From assembly GCF_009866655.1 (NCBI RefSeq), contig NZ_CP047420.1, forward strand, positions 1,302,001-1,366,000: 64,000 bases of DNA. The letters are read 5' to 3'. Positions within the stretch are counted from its first letter, which is position 1. The number at the start of each line of letters is the position of its first letter. This DNA is from Rathayibacter sp. VKM Ac-2804. Its GTDB lineage: Bacteria > Actinomycetota > Actinomycetes > Actinomycetales > Microbacteriaceae. The notes under the pieces were generated by a model. It searched no databases. It worked only from the letters and a program-made list of their open reading frames with translations, and was not told the DNA's origin. A program made the translations under genes and the position numbers. Positions 16,316 through 25,011 of this stretch are shown here, in pieces.

Positions 16316-17197
16316 TCAGCGCAGCGCCTCGCCGTGGAACTCGGCGCGGTACTCCGAGGGGCTCGTGCCGTTGATGGCGCGGAACTGGCGGGAGAAGTAG
16401 AAGGCGTCGGAGTAGCCGACGGCTCGGGCGATGTCGGCGATCGAGGCGTCGGTGGTGATCAGGAGCTCGCGGGCGCGGGCGCTGCGCAGGCGCTTGACGT
16501 ACTCGACGGCGCTCATGCCGGCGGCCTTCTTGAAGAGGGCGGAGAAGTGCGAGGTGCTCATGCCGGCCAGCGTCGCGAGCTCAGTGATGCTGGTGGGGGA
16601 GTCGAGGTGCTCGCGGAGGTGGTCCTGGGCCATGCGGATCCGGTCGCCCGACTCGAGGGTGCCGCGGGCGCGGTCGGAGGCGAGCTGGGCCAGGAGGTTC
16701 CAAGCGGCGCCGCTCGCGGCGTAGAGGCTCGAATCGGTCTCGTCGCGCTCGAGGGCGGCGACGGCGTGCTCGATCAGGGCCTTCGCCGAGAAGGCGTCCC
16801 GCGCGGTGACGACGGGGGACGTCCGCTCCTCGATGACGGCCGACACCAGGGCAGCGGCGTCGGCTCCAGCGACGTGCAGCCACCAGATCGTCCACGGGTC
16901 GTCGAAGTCGGCCCAGTACCGGTGCGGGACGCCCGGGGCGATGATCGCGACCTCGCCGGTGCCGACCGGGGCCGTCGAATCGCCCGTGTCCACCCAGCCC
17001 CGGCCGGCGGTGCAGAGGATCACCACGGCCTCCCGCGTGCCCTCGGGGCGGCTGCGGCCGTGAGCGGCAGCGTGCGGGAAGTGTCCAGCATCGGTCACCA
17101 GCAGGCGCTCGGTGATCGGGGCCGCGAGCGCCTCGGCGACCCGCGGTTTCGGGAGGACATGCAGGCGCTGGCCGAGGAAGCCGTCGGGGATCAGCAT
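16316..17197 (-). CDS. AraC-family regulator of the sugar locus
   Basis: A 293-residue protein. The N-terminal cupin-like sensor (about 20-160) contains GEVAIIAPGVPHRYWADF. The C-terminal double helix-turn-helix (about 190-285) contains SITELATLAGMSTSHFSALFKKAAGMSAVEYVKRLR and DIARAVGYSDAFYFSRQFR. It is divergent from the glycoside hydrolase gene, so it most likely activates the 17.3-21.9 kb operon when its sugar ligand binds. The ATG lies seven nt after TACACT (17205-17210, minus), suggesting a leaderless message. Confidence 0.92.
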   Translation of the reverse strand: MLIPDGFLGQRLHVLPKPRVAEALAAPITERLLVTDAGHFPHAAAHGRSRPEGTREAVVILCTAGRGWVDTGDSTAPVGTGEVAIIAPGVPHRYWADFDDPWTIWWLHVAGADAAALVSAVIEERTSPVVTARDAFSAKALIEHAVAALERDETDSSLYAASGAAWNLLAQLASDRARGTLESGDRIRMAQDHLREHLDSPTSITELATLAGMSTSHFSALFKKAAGMSAVEYVKRLRSARARELLITTDASIADIARAVGYSDAFYFSRQFRAINGTSPSEYRAEFHGEALR

Positions 17198-17289
17198 GCC
17201 GACGAGTGTAGGTCAGAGCAGAGAATCGTCCAGCTAATGGCGTCCAACGCTTCATTGGTCGGCGCTGGGTGCGTGCCTAGGCTGGCGCC
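17198..17289. promoter_or_regulatory. Divergent AraC/hydrolase promoter region with direct repeats
   Basis: Minus-strand TACACT (17205-17210) serves the AraC gene. On the plus strand TTGGTC (17255-17260) and TAGGCT (17278-17283), 17 nt apart, form a promoter ending six nt before the hydrolase ATG. Between them CGTCCA occurs twice in direct orientation (17227 and 17241), each followed by an AATGG or ATTGG block, overlapping the plus -35. This is the layout expected for AraC-type activation. Confidence 0.6.
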
Positions 17290-18606
17290 ATGCTCACTGC
17301 GGAGTACTCCTCGACCCCCTATCAGCCGGTGCCGCTCGCGGATCGCCTCCCCGAGCGCCTCACCATCACCCTCTGGGACTTCTCCTGGTACGTCCGCACC
17401 GGACCGGGCGAGCCGTTCGAGGACCTCGACGCCGCCCTCGCCGGTGCCGTCGAACGGGGGTACAACACCATCCGGATCTGCGCGATGCCGTTCCTGCTCT
17501 TCGGGTCCGGACTCGACGCCCGGGAGCTGCGGCTCGGGCCGCTCGGCGGCCCCTACGCGCAGCGGGTGCGTTGGTACGACGTGGCCGGGCCGACCGTCCT
17601 CGACGGCCGCGCCCACCTCCTCGACCTGTTCGCCGCGGCGCAGCGGCACGGGGTGTTCGTCATCGTCTCGTCCTGGGAGTACCAGCAGTCCTCGTCCTTC
17701 GCGCTCGAGCGGGACTGGTTCGACGCTCTGATGGCGGTGCCGCCGGAGGACCGGGCCGAGAGGCTGGCGGAGGCGCACGCGGAGCTCGTCGGGTTCCTCG
17801 CGGAGCACGACCTCGACGACCGGATCGCCTTCGTCGAGCTGCACAACGAGGTGCAGGCGGGGCACCTCACCGAGGGGCTCGACTACGACCGCGCCGACCT
17901 CGACGCGGCGACGCTCGCCCTCACCCCGCGCCTCACCCGCGGCATCGACCGGTTCCACGAGCTGACCGACGGCGTCCCGTGCTCCGTCAACTACGCGCAC
18001 GTGCCCGTCGGCGGGATGCGCGGGATCCCGTGGAACTCGGACGTGCTCGTCCTGCACCCCTACATCTACGGCGTGCTCAACGAGTTCATCGCCGACTTCG
18101 CGCTGCGCAGTCCGATCGAGGAGTTCGAGCAGGACCTCGCCGCCGAGACCTTCCTGCTCGAGGGGGCGCCGCCGATCGCCGAGTGGACGCTCCCCGCCGA
18201 GGACCAGTGGAAGCTGACCGCGACGATCGTCGGCAAGGGCGAGATCTACGCGCACGACTGGGGCGACGCCGAGCAGATCGACCGCTGGCTGTACGAGCGC
18301 TACGGCGCTCACCACCTCGAGATGCGCTCGACGTTGAAGATCTGGATCGCCGTCGCCGCCGACCACGCCGCCCTGCGCGGGGTGCCGCTCGTCTTCGGCG
18401 AGGGCTGGGTCGGCTACACGCCGCTCGAGGGCCGCTTCGAGGAGGGGCCGATCGGCGCCGAGTACTGCCGGCTCGCGATGCGCGAGTCGCGGCGGGTCGG
18501 CGCCCGGGGATCGATCGTCTGCTCGAACGGCGCACCCCAGCACCCGATGTGGGACGACATCGCCCTGCAGCGCGAGTGCAACGCGATCTTCGCCGCGCCC
18601 GCCTAG
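17290..18606 (+). CDS. Cellulase-like glycoside hydrolase (clan GH-A type)
   Basis: A 438-residue cytoplasmic protein without a signal peptide. TIM-barrel features include LWDFSWYVRTGPGEPFEDLDAAL, the acid/base candidate E187 in FVELHNEVQ, LHPYIYG, and the nucleophile candidate E371 in VFGEGWVG. These fit a retaining clan-A hydrolase of the cellulase-like group. As it is intracellular and heads a sugar-uptake operon, it probably acts on an imported oligosaccharide or glycoside. The substrate is unknown. The ATG is six nt downstream of the -10. Confidence 0.85.
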   Translation: MLTAEYSSTPYQPVPLADRLPERLTITLWDFSWYVRTGPGEPFEDLDAALAGAVERGYNTIRICAMPFLLFGSGLDARELRLGPLGGPYAQRVRWYDVAGPTVLDGRAHLLDLFAAAQRHGVFVIVSSWEYQQSSSFALERDWFDALMAVPPEDRAERLAEAHAELVGFLAEHDLDDRIAFVELHNEVQAGHLTEGLDYDRADLDAATLALTPRLTRGIDRFHELTDGVPCSVNYAHVPVGGMRGIPWNSDVLVLHPYIYGVLNEFIADFALRSPIEEFEQDLAAETFLLEGAPPIAEWTLPAEDQWKLTATIVGKGEIYAHDWGDAEQIDRWLYERYGAHHLEMRSTLKIWIAVAADHAALRGVPLVFGEGWVGYTPLEGRFEEGPIGAEYCRLAMRESRRVGARGSIVCSNGAPQHPMWDDIALQRECNAIFAAPA

Positions 18607-18630
18607 GCGGACCCGGCGACGGCACGACCG

Positions 18631-18728
18631 GCACGATCCACCACCAGCACGATCCACCACCAGCACGATCCACGACCAGCACGACGGCACGACCAGCACC
18701 GCAGCACGACCGGCCCCGCAGCACAGCA
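18631..18728 (+). repeat. Tandem 16-bp repeats between hydrolase and SBP genes
   Basis: The unit GCACGATCCACCACCA occurs at 18631-18646 and 18647-18662, and with one change at 18663-18678. Degenerate GCACGACC/GCAGCAC units continue to about 18728. The array fills most of the 157-nt gap between the hydrolase stop and the SBP ribosome-binding site, and no other element is visible there. Confidence 0.8.
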
Positions 18729-18763
18729 CGGCCCCCCGGTTTCACGGAGTCAAGGAGGACACC

Positions 18764-20056
18764 ATGACCACTGATCAGCGATTCCCGAACCTCACCCGAC
18801 GAGGCTTCCTGTACGGCGCGACCGCGCTCGGCAGCACCGCGCTCCTCACCGGCTGCATGGGCGGTGGCGGCGGGGGCGGCGGCGCGGGCGGCGGCGGGAT
18901 CGTCCTGCAGTCCTCCCTCTCCGACCCGGCCCCGAAGGCGGCGCTCGAGGCGCTCGTGAAGAGCTACTCGAGCGGCTCCGTCACCCTGAACACCGTGGCG
19001 ATCGAGCAGTTCCGCGCGCAGCTCTCCACCTACCTCACCTCGGGCAACCCGCCGGACGTGCTCACCTGGTACGCCGGCTCGGTGGCCCGCGACTACGCCG
19101 CGCAGGACCTGCTGCTCGACCTCTCCGACCTCTGGACCGGCGACGGCGCCGCGGCCGGCTACTCCGCCGCGCTCAAGGACCTCTCGACCGACGCGAGCGG
19201 CAAGCAGATCTTCCTGCCGACGAACTACTACTGGTGGGGCGTCTTCTACCGCAAGTCGGCCTTCGAGGAGTGGGGCGTGGAGGTGCCCACCACCTGGGAC
19301 GAGTTCATGGCCCTCTGCGAGACGCTGCAGGGCCAGGGGATCGTGCCGCTCTCCAACGGCATCGGCTCGACGCCGTGGATGGCGTCCGGCTGGTTCGACA
19401 TCCTCAACCTCCGCGTGAACGGCGCGGACTACCACAAGGAGCTCCTGGCCGGGAAGTCGTCGTTCGACTCGACCGAGGTGAAGAACGTGATGAAGTACTA
19501 CGCCGACATCGTGCCGTTCATGGATCCGAACGCCCCCTCCTACGCCTGGCAGGACGCGGTCACGCCACTGGTGCAGAAGAAGAACGCGATGTACCTCGTC
19601 GGCGCCTTCATCAGCCAGAACATGCCGGAGGGCGAGGGCGACGACCTCGACTTCTTCTCCGTCCCGGTCATCGACGCGAGCATCCCGACCGCGGAGGAGG
19701 CGCCGACCGACGGCTACTTCGCCAGCGCGAAGACCAAGGACGCGGACGCGACCAAGGCATTCCTCGCCTACCTCGCGGGGGCCGAGAGCCAGTCCGCCTA
19801 CATCGAGGCCTCGCAGTCCTCGAACCTGCCGACCTCGCCCGACGTCGACACCTCGGTGTTCTCGCCGCTGGTGCAGAAGGGCGTCGCGCTGCTGGCCGGC
19901 ACCGAGCAGATCACCCAGTTCTTCAACCGCGACTCCTCCGACGACCTGCAGACCACGGCCGATGCGGCGCTCACCAAGTTCATCGCCCAGCCGGGCGAGG
20001 TCGACAGCATCCTGAAGGAGTGGCAGACGGCGGCCGACAAGGTCTTCAACCCGTGA
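18764..20056 (+). CDS. Sugar ABC transporter substrate-binding lipoprotein
   Basis: A 430-residue family-1 extracellular solute-binding protein with AAGGAGG just upstream. The N-terminus has a Tat motif (TRRGF) and lipobox LTGC (Cys31), then an unusual Gly-rich run (residues 33-43). Mature features include LTWYAGSVARDYAAQDLLLDLSDLW, WWGVFYRKSAFEEWGVEVPTTWDEF and a C-terminal Lys-rich SBP signature. It delivers an oligosaccharide to the two permeases encoded directly downstream; its stop overlaps the first permease start. Confidence 0.93.
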   Translation: MTTDQRFPNLTRRGFLYGATALGSTALLTGCMGGGGGGGGAGGGGIVLQSSLSDPAPKAALEALVKSYSSGSVTLNTVAIEQFRAQLSTYLTSGNPPDVLTWYAGSVARDYAAQDLLLDLSDLWTGDGAAAGYSAALKDLSTDASGKQIFLPTNYYWWGVFYRKSAFEEWGVEVPTTWDEFMALCETLQGQGIVPLSNGIGSTPWMASGWFDILNLRVNGADYHKELLAGKSSFDSTEVKNVMKYYADIVPFMDPNAPSYAWQDAVTPLVQKKNAMYLVGAFISQNMPEGEGDDLDFFSVPVIDASIPTAEEAPTDGYFASAKTKDADATKAFLAYLAGAESQSAYIEASQSSNLPTSPDVDTSVFSPLVQKGVALLAGTEQITQFFNRDSSDDLQTTADAALTKFIAQPGEVDSILKEWQTAADKVFNP

Positions 20057-21027
20057 CCGGGACGACCAGGGCGGCCGCTGTGGAGCGGCCGCCCGCTCCG
20101 GCGCCGGGGACTCCACCGGTGCCGCCGGCCCGCCCGCTGGTCCGATCGGGGAAGGGGCGCCGGATCACCCGGGTGCCCGCGGTGGTCTGGCTCTTCCTGC
20201 TCGTCCCGCTCGCGGTCGAGCTGGCCTGGGTCTTCTGGCCCGCGATCAACTCCTTCTACCTCTCGCTCACCCGGTGGAACGGGATCGGCGAGCCGGAGTT
20301 CATCGGCCTCGACAACTTCGTCGACCTCGGCTCCGACCCGATCTTCGCGACCGCGCTGGTCAACAACGTCATCTGGGTGATCGGCTTCGGCGGTCTCTCC
20401 GTGGCGATCGGGCTGGCGCTCGCCGTGGCGCTGAACAAGCCGAGGCGCGGGGTCGGGATCTACCGCAGTGCGATCTACCTGCCGATGGTGTTCTCGCTCG
20501 CGGTGACCGGCCTGTTCTGGCGGGTGATCTACCAGCCGGACGGCGTGGTCAACAGCTTCCTCGGCGGGATCGGCCTGGGCGACCTCGAGCGGCAGTGGCT
20601 CGCGGATCCGACGCTCGCGCTCTACGCGGTGCTGGTCGCCGCGGTCTGGCGGCAGTGCGGCTACATCATGGTGCTCTACCTGGCCGGGCTGAAGGGCGTG
20701 GACCCGAGTCTCGAAGAGGCCGCCCAGGTCGACGGCGCCTCGCGGACGCAGCGCTTCTGGCGGATCGTGATGCCGCAGCTGAAGGGCGTGAACGGCGTCG
20801 TCTTCGCGGTCACCGTGATCGACTCGCTGCGCACCTTCGACATCGTCTGGGCGATGACCCGCGGCGGTCCGTACAACTCGACGCAGCTGCTCTCGACCTA
20901 CATGTTCCAGGAGAGCTTCACCGTGCTGAACCTCGGCTACGGCTCGGCGATCGCGGTCGTCATCTTCCTGCTCGCGATCGTCTTCATCATCAGCTACCTC
21001 GTGCGCGCCACGAAGGAGGAGGACTGA
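20053..21027 (+). CDS. Sugar ABC transporter permease (MalF type)
   Basis: A 324-residue inner-membrane protein starting at a GTG that overlaps the SBP stop. After a Pro/Ala-rich N-terminus (about 1-40) it has six TM helices. The EAA loop is visible as EEAAQVDGASRTQRFWRIVMPQLKGV, the contact site for the shared ATPase. No ATPase gene is in the operon, which is usual for actinobacterial sugar importers served by MsiK. Confidence 0.93.
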   Translation: MTGTTRAAAVERPPAPAPGTPPVPPARPLVRSGKGRRITRVPAVVWLFLLVPLAVELAWVFWPAINSFYLSLTRWNGIGEPEFIGLDNFVDLGSDPIFATALVNNVIWVIGFGGLSVAIGLALAVALNKPRRGVGIYRSAIYLPMVFSLAVTGLFWRVIYQPDGVVNSFLGGIGLGDLERQWLADPTLALYAVLVAAVWRQCGYIMVLYLAGLKGVDPSLEEAAQVDGASRTQRFWRIVMPQLKGVNGVVFAVTVIDSLRTFDIVWAMTRGGPYNSTQLLSTYMFQESFTVLNLGYGSAIAVVIFLLAIVFIISYLVRATKEED

Positions 21028-21028
21028 C

Positions 21029-21904
21029 ATGGCCGTCATCGCTCCGGTCGCGCCCGGTCTCGCCGCGCCGACCCTCCCGCGCCGCCGGGTGAAGGGCTCG
21101 TGGATCTTCCACGCGATCATGGCGCCGGTCGCGCTGCTCTGGGTGCTGCCGATGCTGTTCGTGCTCTTCGTGGCCGTCCGCAGCTTCGACGACATCACCG
21201 GCAACGGGCTCGGCGCCCTGCCGGCGAGCTTCAGCCTCGACGGCTTCGTCACGGTGTTCACGGCCGGGCTGGTCGGCGAGGCGCTGGTGAACAGCCTGAT
21301 CGTCACGGTCTTCACCGTGTTCCTCTCGCTGCTGCTCGCCTCGTGGGCGGCGTTCGCGCTCAGCCGCTTCCACATCCCGTTCCGCCGGGGGATCCTGCTG
21401 CTGATGCTGGCGGGCAACCTGCTGCCGCCGCAGATCCTGCTGATCCCGGTCTCGCGGATCACCGAGAGCCTCGGCATCTACGACACGCTCTTCGCGCTGA
21501 TCGTGGTGCAGGTCGGCTTCGGGCTGGGCTTCTACACCTTCGTGCTGCACGGCTTCATGCGGTCGATCCCGGCCGAGATCTTCGAGGCCGCGCAGGTCGA
21601 CGGCGCGGGAGTGCTCCGCACCTACTGGCGGATCCTGCTGCCGCTGTGCCGGCCGTCGCTCGCGGCGCTCGGGGCTCTGGCGACGACCTGGATCTGGAAC
21701 GACCTGATCTGGGCGGTCACCGTGCTGCGGACGGAGACGAACTTCCCGATCACGGCGGCGCTGCTCAACATCCAGGGCGGCTACGTGAGCCAGTGGAACG
21801 TGGTCGCCTCGGGGGCCGTGGTGGCGGCGATCCCGACCGCGATCGTGTTCTTCGCGTTCCAGAAGCAGTTCGTCTCGGGGCTGATGGTGGGCTCGAGCAA
21901 GTAG
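21029..21904 (+). CDS. Sugar ABC transporter permease (MalG type)
   Basis: A 291-residue inner-membrane protein with about six TM helices and the EAA motif FEAAQVDGAGVLRTYWRILLPLCRP. It starts two nt after the previous stop with GGAGG overlapping that gene's end, and partners the MalF-type permease. A UUCG-loop terminator follows directly. Confidence 0.94.
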   Translation: MAVIAPVAPGLAAPTLPRRRVKGSWIFHAIMAPVALLWVLPMLFVLFVAVRSFDDITGNGLGALPASFSLDGFVTVFTAGLVGEALVNSLIVTVFTVFLSLLLASWAAFALSRFHIPFRRGILLLMLAGNLLPPQILLIPVSRITESLGIYDTLFALIVVQVGFGLGFYTFVLHGFMRSIPAEIFEAAQVDGAGVLRTYWRILLPLCRPSLAALGALATTWIWNDLIWAVTVLRTETNFPITAALLNIQGGYVSQWNVVASGAVVAAIPTAIVFFAFQKQFVSGLMVGSSK

Positions 21905-21919
21905 GGGGACGCGCGAGGA

Positions 21920-21947
21920 GAGGGCCGGCTGTTCGCAGCCGGCCCTC
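21920..21947. terminator. Bidirectional terminator with TTCG tetraloop
   Basis: AGGGCCGGCTG (21921-21931) and its exact complement (21936-21946) enclose TTCG, with one more pair outside. It lies between the convergent permease (+) and DUF5107 (-) genes. Confidence 0.85.
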
Positions 21948-21976
21948 CTTCGTGTGCGCGGTGCGCGCTGCCCCGC

Positions 21977-24877
21977 TCAGTCGCGGTGGAAGAGCAGCAG
22001 CGCGGGCAGGCTCGTGGCGAAGTAGTCGGTGGAGCCGTCGTCGAGCGTCGCCTGCGGGGCGTCGTAGCGGGGACGCGCCTCGCCCAGCGAGGCCGGGGGA
22101 GTCGCCGTGCCGAGACCGAGTGCCGCCCGCGCCGCGTCCCAGGCCGCGAGGGTGCAGCCCTCGCCGCCCTCCCAGGGCTGGAAGCGGCGCGATTCCAGGA
22201 GCGAGAGCGCCTCCTGCGCGCGCCCCGCCTCGATCAGCAGGCCCGCGTACTCGACGGTCAGGTCGTCGCGGGCGAGTAGGAGCTCGCGCTCGCTCTCGAG
22301 GCGGGCGAGGCGGTCGGCGGCCGAGTGGCCGAGGCGCGCGGCGAGCTGGTCGAGCTCGTAGAGCAGGCGGGCGTCGCGCGGGGCGAGCTCGCGGGCGCGG
22401 AGGTAGTGCGTCCAGGCCGCGTCGTCGTCCGCCTCGTCGTTGTAGGCGGCGAGGCCCGCGTTGCGGTGGGTCACGGCGTCGCCGTCGCCGTCCGCGATCG
22501 CGCGGCGCCAGTGCTCGGCGGCCTCGGCACGGCGGCCGGCGTCGTAGAGGAGCATGCCGAGCAGCGACCGCGCGGTGCTGTCGGCGGGGTCCGCGGCGAC
22601 CGCGGCCGTCAGCGCGTCGTGCGCGTCGAGGCCGGCGGGGAAGGCGCGGGTGAGGTCGAGCGCGCGGGTGTCGACGGGCTCGCCGAGCCGGGCCAGGAGG
22701 TAGGCGGCGGTCGGCGCGGCGTTGCCCGCTCCGGCGGCACCGCCGTCACCGTGCGCCACGGCGCGGAGCAGCCGGCGGGCCTCGCCGGTCTCGCCGAACG
22801 AGGCGAGGTCGAGTGCGACGTCGATGCTCTCGTGCGCGTCGGCGGGGTCGGTGCCGGTCAGCGTGCGGGCGAGCTGGTCGAGCGGATCCAGGCGCAGGGT
22901 CTCGTGCAGGATCCGCTCGGCGTCGACGGTGCGGCCGAGCGCGCGCAGGCAGACCGCCTGCAGGGCGCGGGCGCGGAGGTCGTCGGTGTCGAGGCGGAGC
23001 GAGGTGGCGAGATCCTCCAGGGCCGCTGCGCGGTCGCCGGCGGCGGCGGACAGCCGGGCGCTCTCGAAGAGCGCGGCGTGCGCCCACTTGCCGTCCCAGG
23101 CGGCCTTGCCGAACGCCGCGGCGGCCTCGGTCGTGCGGCCGAGGCGGCGCAGGATCAGGCCGCGCAGGTAGAAGGCCTCGGTGTCGGCCGGGTTGCCGTT
23201 GCGGGCGGTGAGCCGCCGGATCGCGGCGTCGGCGTGCACGAGCGCGTCCGCGTACTCGCCACGGCGGTAGGCGTGGTCGGCGAGGGCGAGGTGGACCCGG
23301 GCGTCGCCGGGATCGCGGCGGAGCGCCTCCCGCCAGTAGGGCAGCGGCGAGCGGGTCGGGTGCCGGTACTGCGCGAGGTGCACGCCGACGAGGTACAGCT
23401 CGTCGACCGACGCGGTCTCGGCGGGCGGGAGCGGCTCGGTCGCGACCTCGGGCTCGGTGTCGTCGAACTCCGTCGGCACCGTGTAGGCGAGGACGGTCGC
23501 ACCCTGGGCGACGAGGGTGACGCCGAGTCCCTCCGGACCGACGCGAGCGGTCGGCAGATCGGCGAGCAGCGGCTGCCCGGGCTCGAGGTCGACGGTCCAC
23601 TCGTGCAGGACGGTGCCGTCGGCCCGCAGCGTCACGGTCGCCCCCGGGAAACGACGCGTCGTCGCGACGCCGAGCCGGAGGCTCCCGGCCTCGACGTCGA
23701 GGTGCACGGCCACGTCGCGGGTCGCCTGGTGCGCCACTCCGATGCCGCTGATCGGGTACCAGTACTGCGAGAAGGTCTTGGTCTCGCCGGGCATCAGCCA
23801 GGAGAAGTCGGGCTGGTTGTCGGTGTAGACGCCGGCCATCAGCTCGACGTAGGGGCCGTCGGCGTCGGTGAGCTGCGCGTCCCAGGCGTGGCCGAACGGG
23901 GCGTCGCCCCAGGTCCACTGCTTCTTGCCGGGGGCGAAGCGGCGGTCTGCCCAGTGCACGAAGCCCGCGCCGGCGCGGTGGTCGTAGCCGCCGAAGAACG
24001 AGTCGTCGGTGCGGACGACCATGTACGAGGTGGGGACCGGGATGTTGCGGTACCAGTCGATGCTGTCGGCGGGCGGGCCGTCGGTGCTCTCGGCGGCGAG
24101 GGCCGGGTAGTCGACGCCGTAGTAGGGGCGGTCCGCCGCGGGGAAGGCCGTGATCGCGCGGCGGGCGTGATCGGCCACGTAGCGGACGTCGCGCGGGAAG
24201 AACGACTGGTAGTCGTCGTGCACCCGGGCCGCGACGTTCGCCCACCAGAGGAAGGTGTGCCGCTCGCTGGTGCGGTTGTGCAGGCGCACGTCGAGCTCGA
24301 CGAGGCTGGACCCCGGGCGCAGGCGCACGCCGTGCAGGCCCTTCATCCGGCTGAACGGGTCGTGGTCGCTGCACCAGACGACGACCGAGCCGTCGTCGGC
24401 GCGCTCGAGGCTCCAGGCGGTGGGCAGGTAGGTGCCGGGGCGGTGGTGCTGCGGCCAGTTGAACTCGACGCCGCCGCTGATCCACGGGCCGGCCAGGCCG
24501 ACGAGCGCCGGCTTGATGACGGTGTTGCGGTAGAAGAAGTCGTAGCCGGTGGTCTTGTCGTAGCCGGAGTAGATCCGGCCGCCGAGCTCGGGCAGGACGA
24601 CGACCTGGACGAACTCGTTCTCGAGCACGACGACGCGCCACTCCTGGTCGACGGCGTCGGAGGCGATCCGGTCGATGAAGGGCAGCGGATACACCCGCCC
24701 GCTCGAGCCCTGGTAGACCCGGCGGTCGAGGAACATCGGCAGCTGCACCGGCTCCTCGGGGGTGTAGGTCGGGAGGGTGATCGTCGTCTCCCACACGGCC
24801 GCCGCGCCCCGCGCGAGGAGGTCGGCCGCCGCCGGCGGGGGCGCGATGAGCTGCGAGGCTTCTGCGATGACTGCCAT
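21977..24877 (-). CDS. DUF5107 and TPR-repeat protein
   Basis: A 966-residue cytoplasmic protein. The first ~400 residues match DUF5107, a galactose-mutarotase-like beta-sandwich domain, with VVVLPELGGRIYSGYDKTTGYDFFYRN, GGVEFNWPQHHRPGTY and WWANVAARVHDDYQSFFP. From about 480 onward there are repeated TPR-like helical pairs rich in Ala, Leu and Asp. Similar proteins occur in glycoside-degradation loci and may be hydrolases or sugar-sensing scaffolds; the activity is not established. The ATG lies six nt after TACCCT (24884-24889, minus). The epimerase gene lies upstream on the same strand. Confidence 0.85.
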   Translation of the reverse strand: MAVIAEASQLIAPPPAAADLLARGAAAVWETTITLPTYTPEEPVQLPMFLDRRVYQGSSGRVYPLPFIDRIASDAVDQEWRVVVLENEFVQVVVLPELGGRIYSGYDKTTGYDFFYRNTVIKPALVGLAGPWISGGVEFNWPQHHRPGTYLPTAWSLERADDGSVVVWCSDHDPFSRMKGLHGVRLRPGSSLVELDVRLHNRTSERHTFLWWANVAARVHDDYQSFFPRDVRYVADHARRAITAFPAADRPYYGVDYPALAAESTDGPPADSIDWYRNIPVPTSYMVVRTDDSFFGGYDHRAGAGFVHWADRRFAPGKKQWTWGDAPFGHAWDAQLTDADGPYVELMAGVYTDNQPDFSWLMPGETKTFSQYWYPISGIGVAHQATRDVAVHLDVEAGSLRLGVATTRRFPGATVTLRADGTVLHEWTVDLEPGQPLLADLPTARVGPEGLGVTLVAQGATVLAYTVPTEFDDTEPEVATEPLPPAETASVDELYLVGVHLAQYRHPTRSPLPYWREALRRDPGDARVHLALADHAYRRGEYADALVHADAAIRRLTARNGNPADTEAFYLRGLILRRLGRTTEAAAAFGKAAWDGKWAHAALFESARLSAAAGDRAAALEDLATSLRLDTDDLRARALQAVCLRALGRTVDAERILHETLRLDPLDQLARTLTGTDPADAHESIDVALDLASFGETGEARRLLRAVAHGDGGAAGAGNAAPTAAYLLARLGEPVDTRALDLTRAFPAGLDAHDALTAAVAADPADSTARSLLGMLLYDAGRRAEAAEHWRRAIADGDGDAVTHRNAGLAAYNDEADDDAAWTHYLRARELAPRDARLLYELDQLAARLGHSAADRLARLESERELLLARDDLTVEYAGLLIEAGRAQEALSLLESRRFQPWEGGEGCTLAAWDAARAALGLGTATPPASLGEARPRYDAPQATLDDGSTDYFATSLPALLLFHRD

Positions 24878-24883
24878 GGGTCG

Positions 24884-24889
24884 AGGGTA
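24884..24889 (-). promoter_or_regulatory. -10 of the DUF5107 gene, probable leaderless promoter
   Basis: Minus-strand TACCCT ends six nt before the ATG at 24877, and no Shine-Dalgarno sequence is present. Confidence 0.45.
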
Positions 24890-25011
24890 CGGAGCGCGGC
24901 GCGCGTGAAGGAATGGGCGATCTGCCGCGTCACCTGGACGATTCGCGGGCGGCCTCTCCCTCCGCCGACTGCTCCACCGGGTGTTCCGTGCGGCGGCCTG
25001 AACGAACCTGC

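Noticed and set aside
18631..18728. Short tandem repeats as a CRISPR or origin iteron set
   Set aside because: The 16-bp units abut with no spacers, and no replication gene is nearby.
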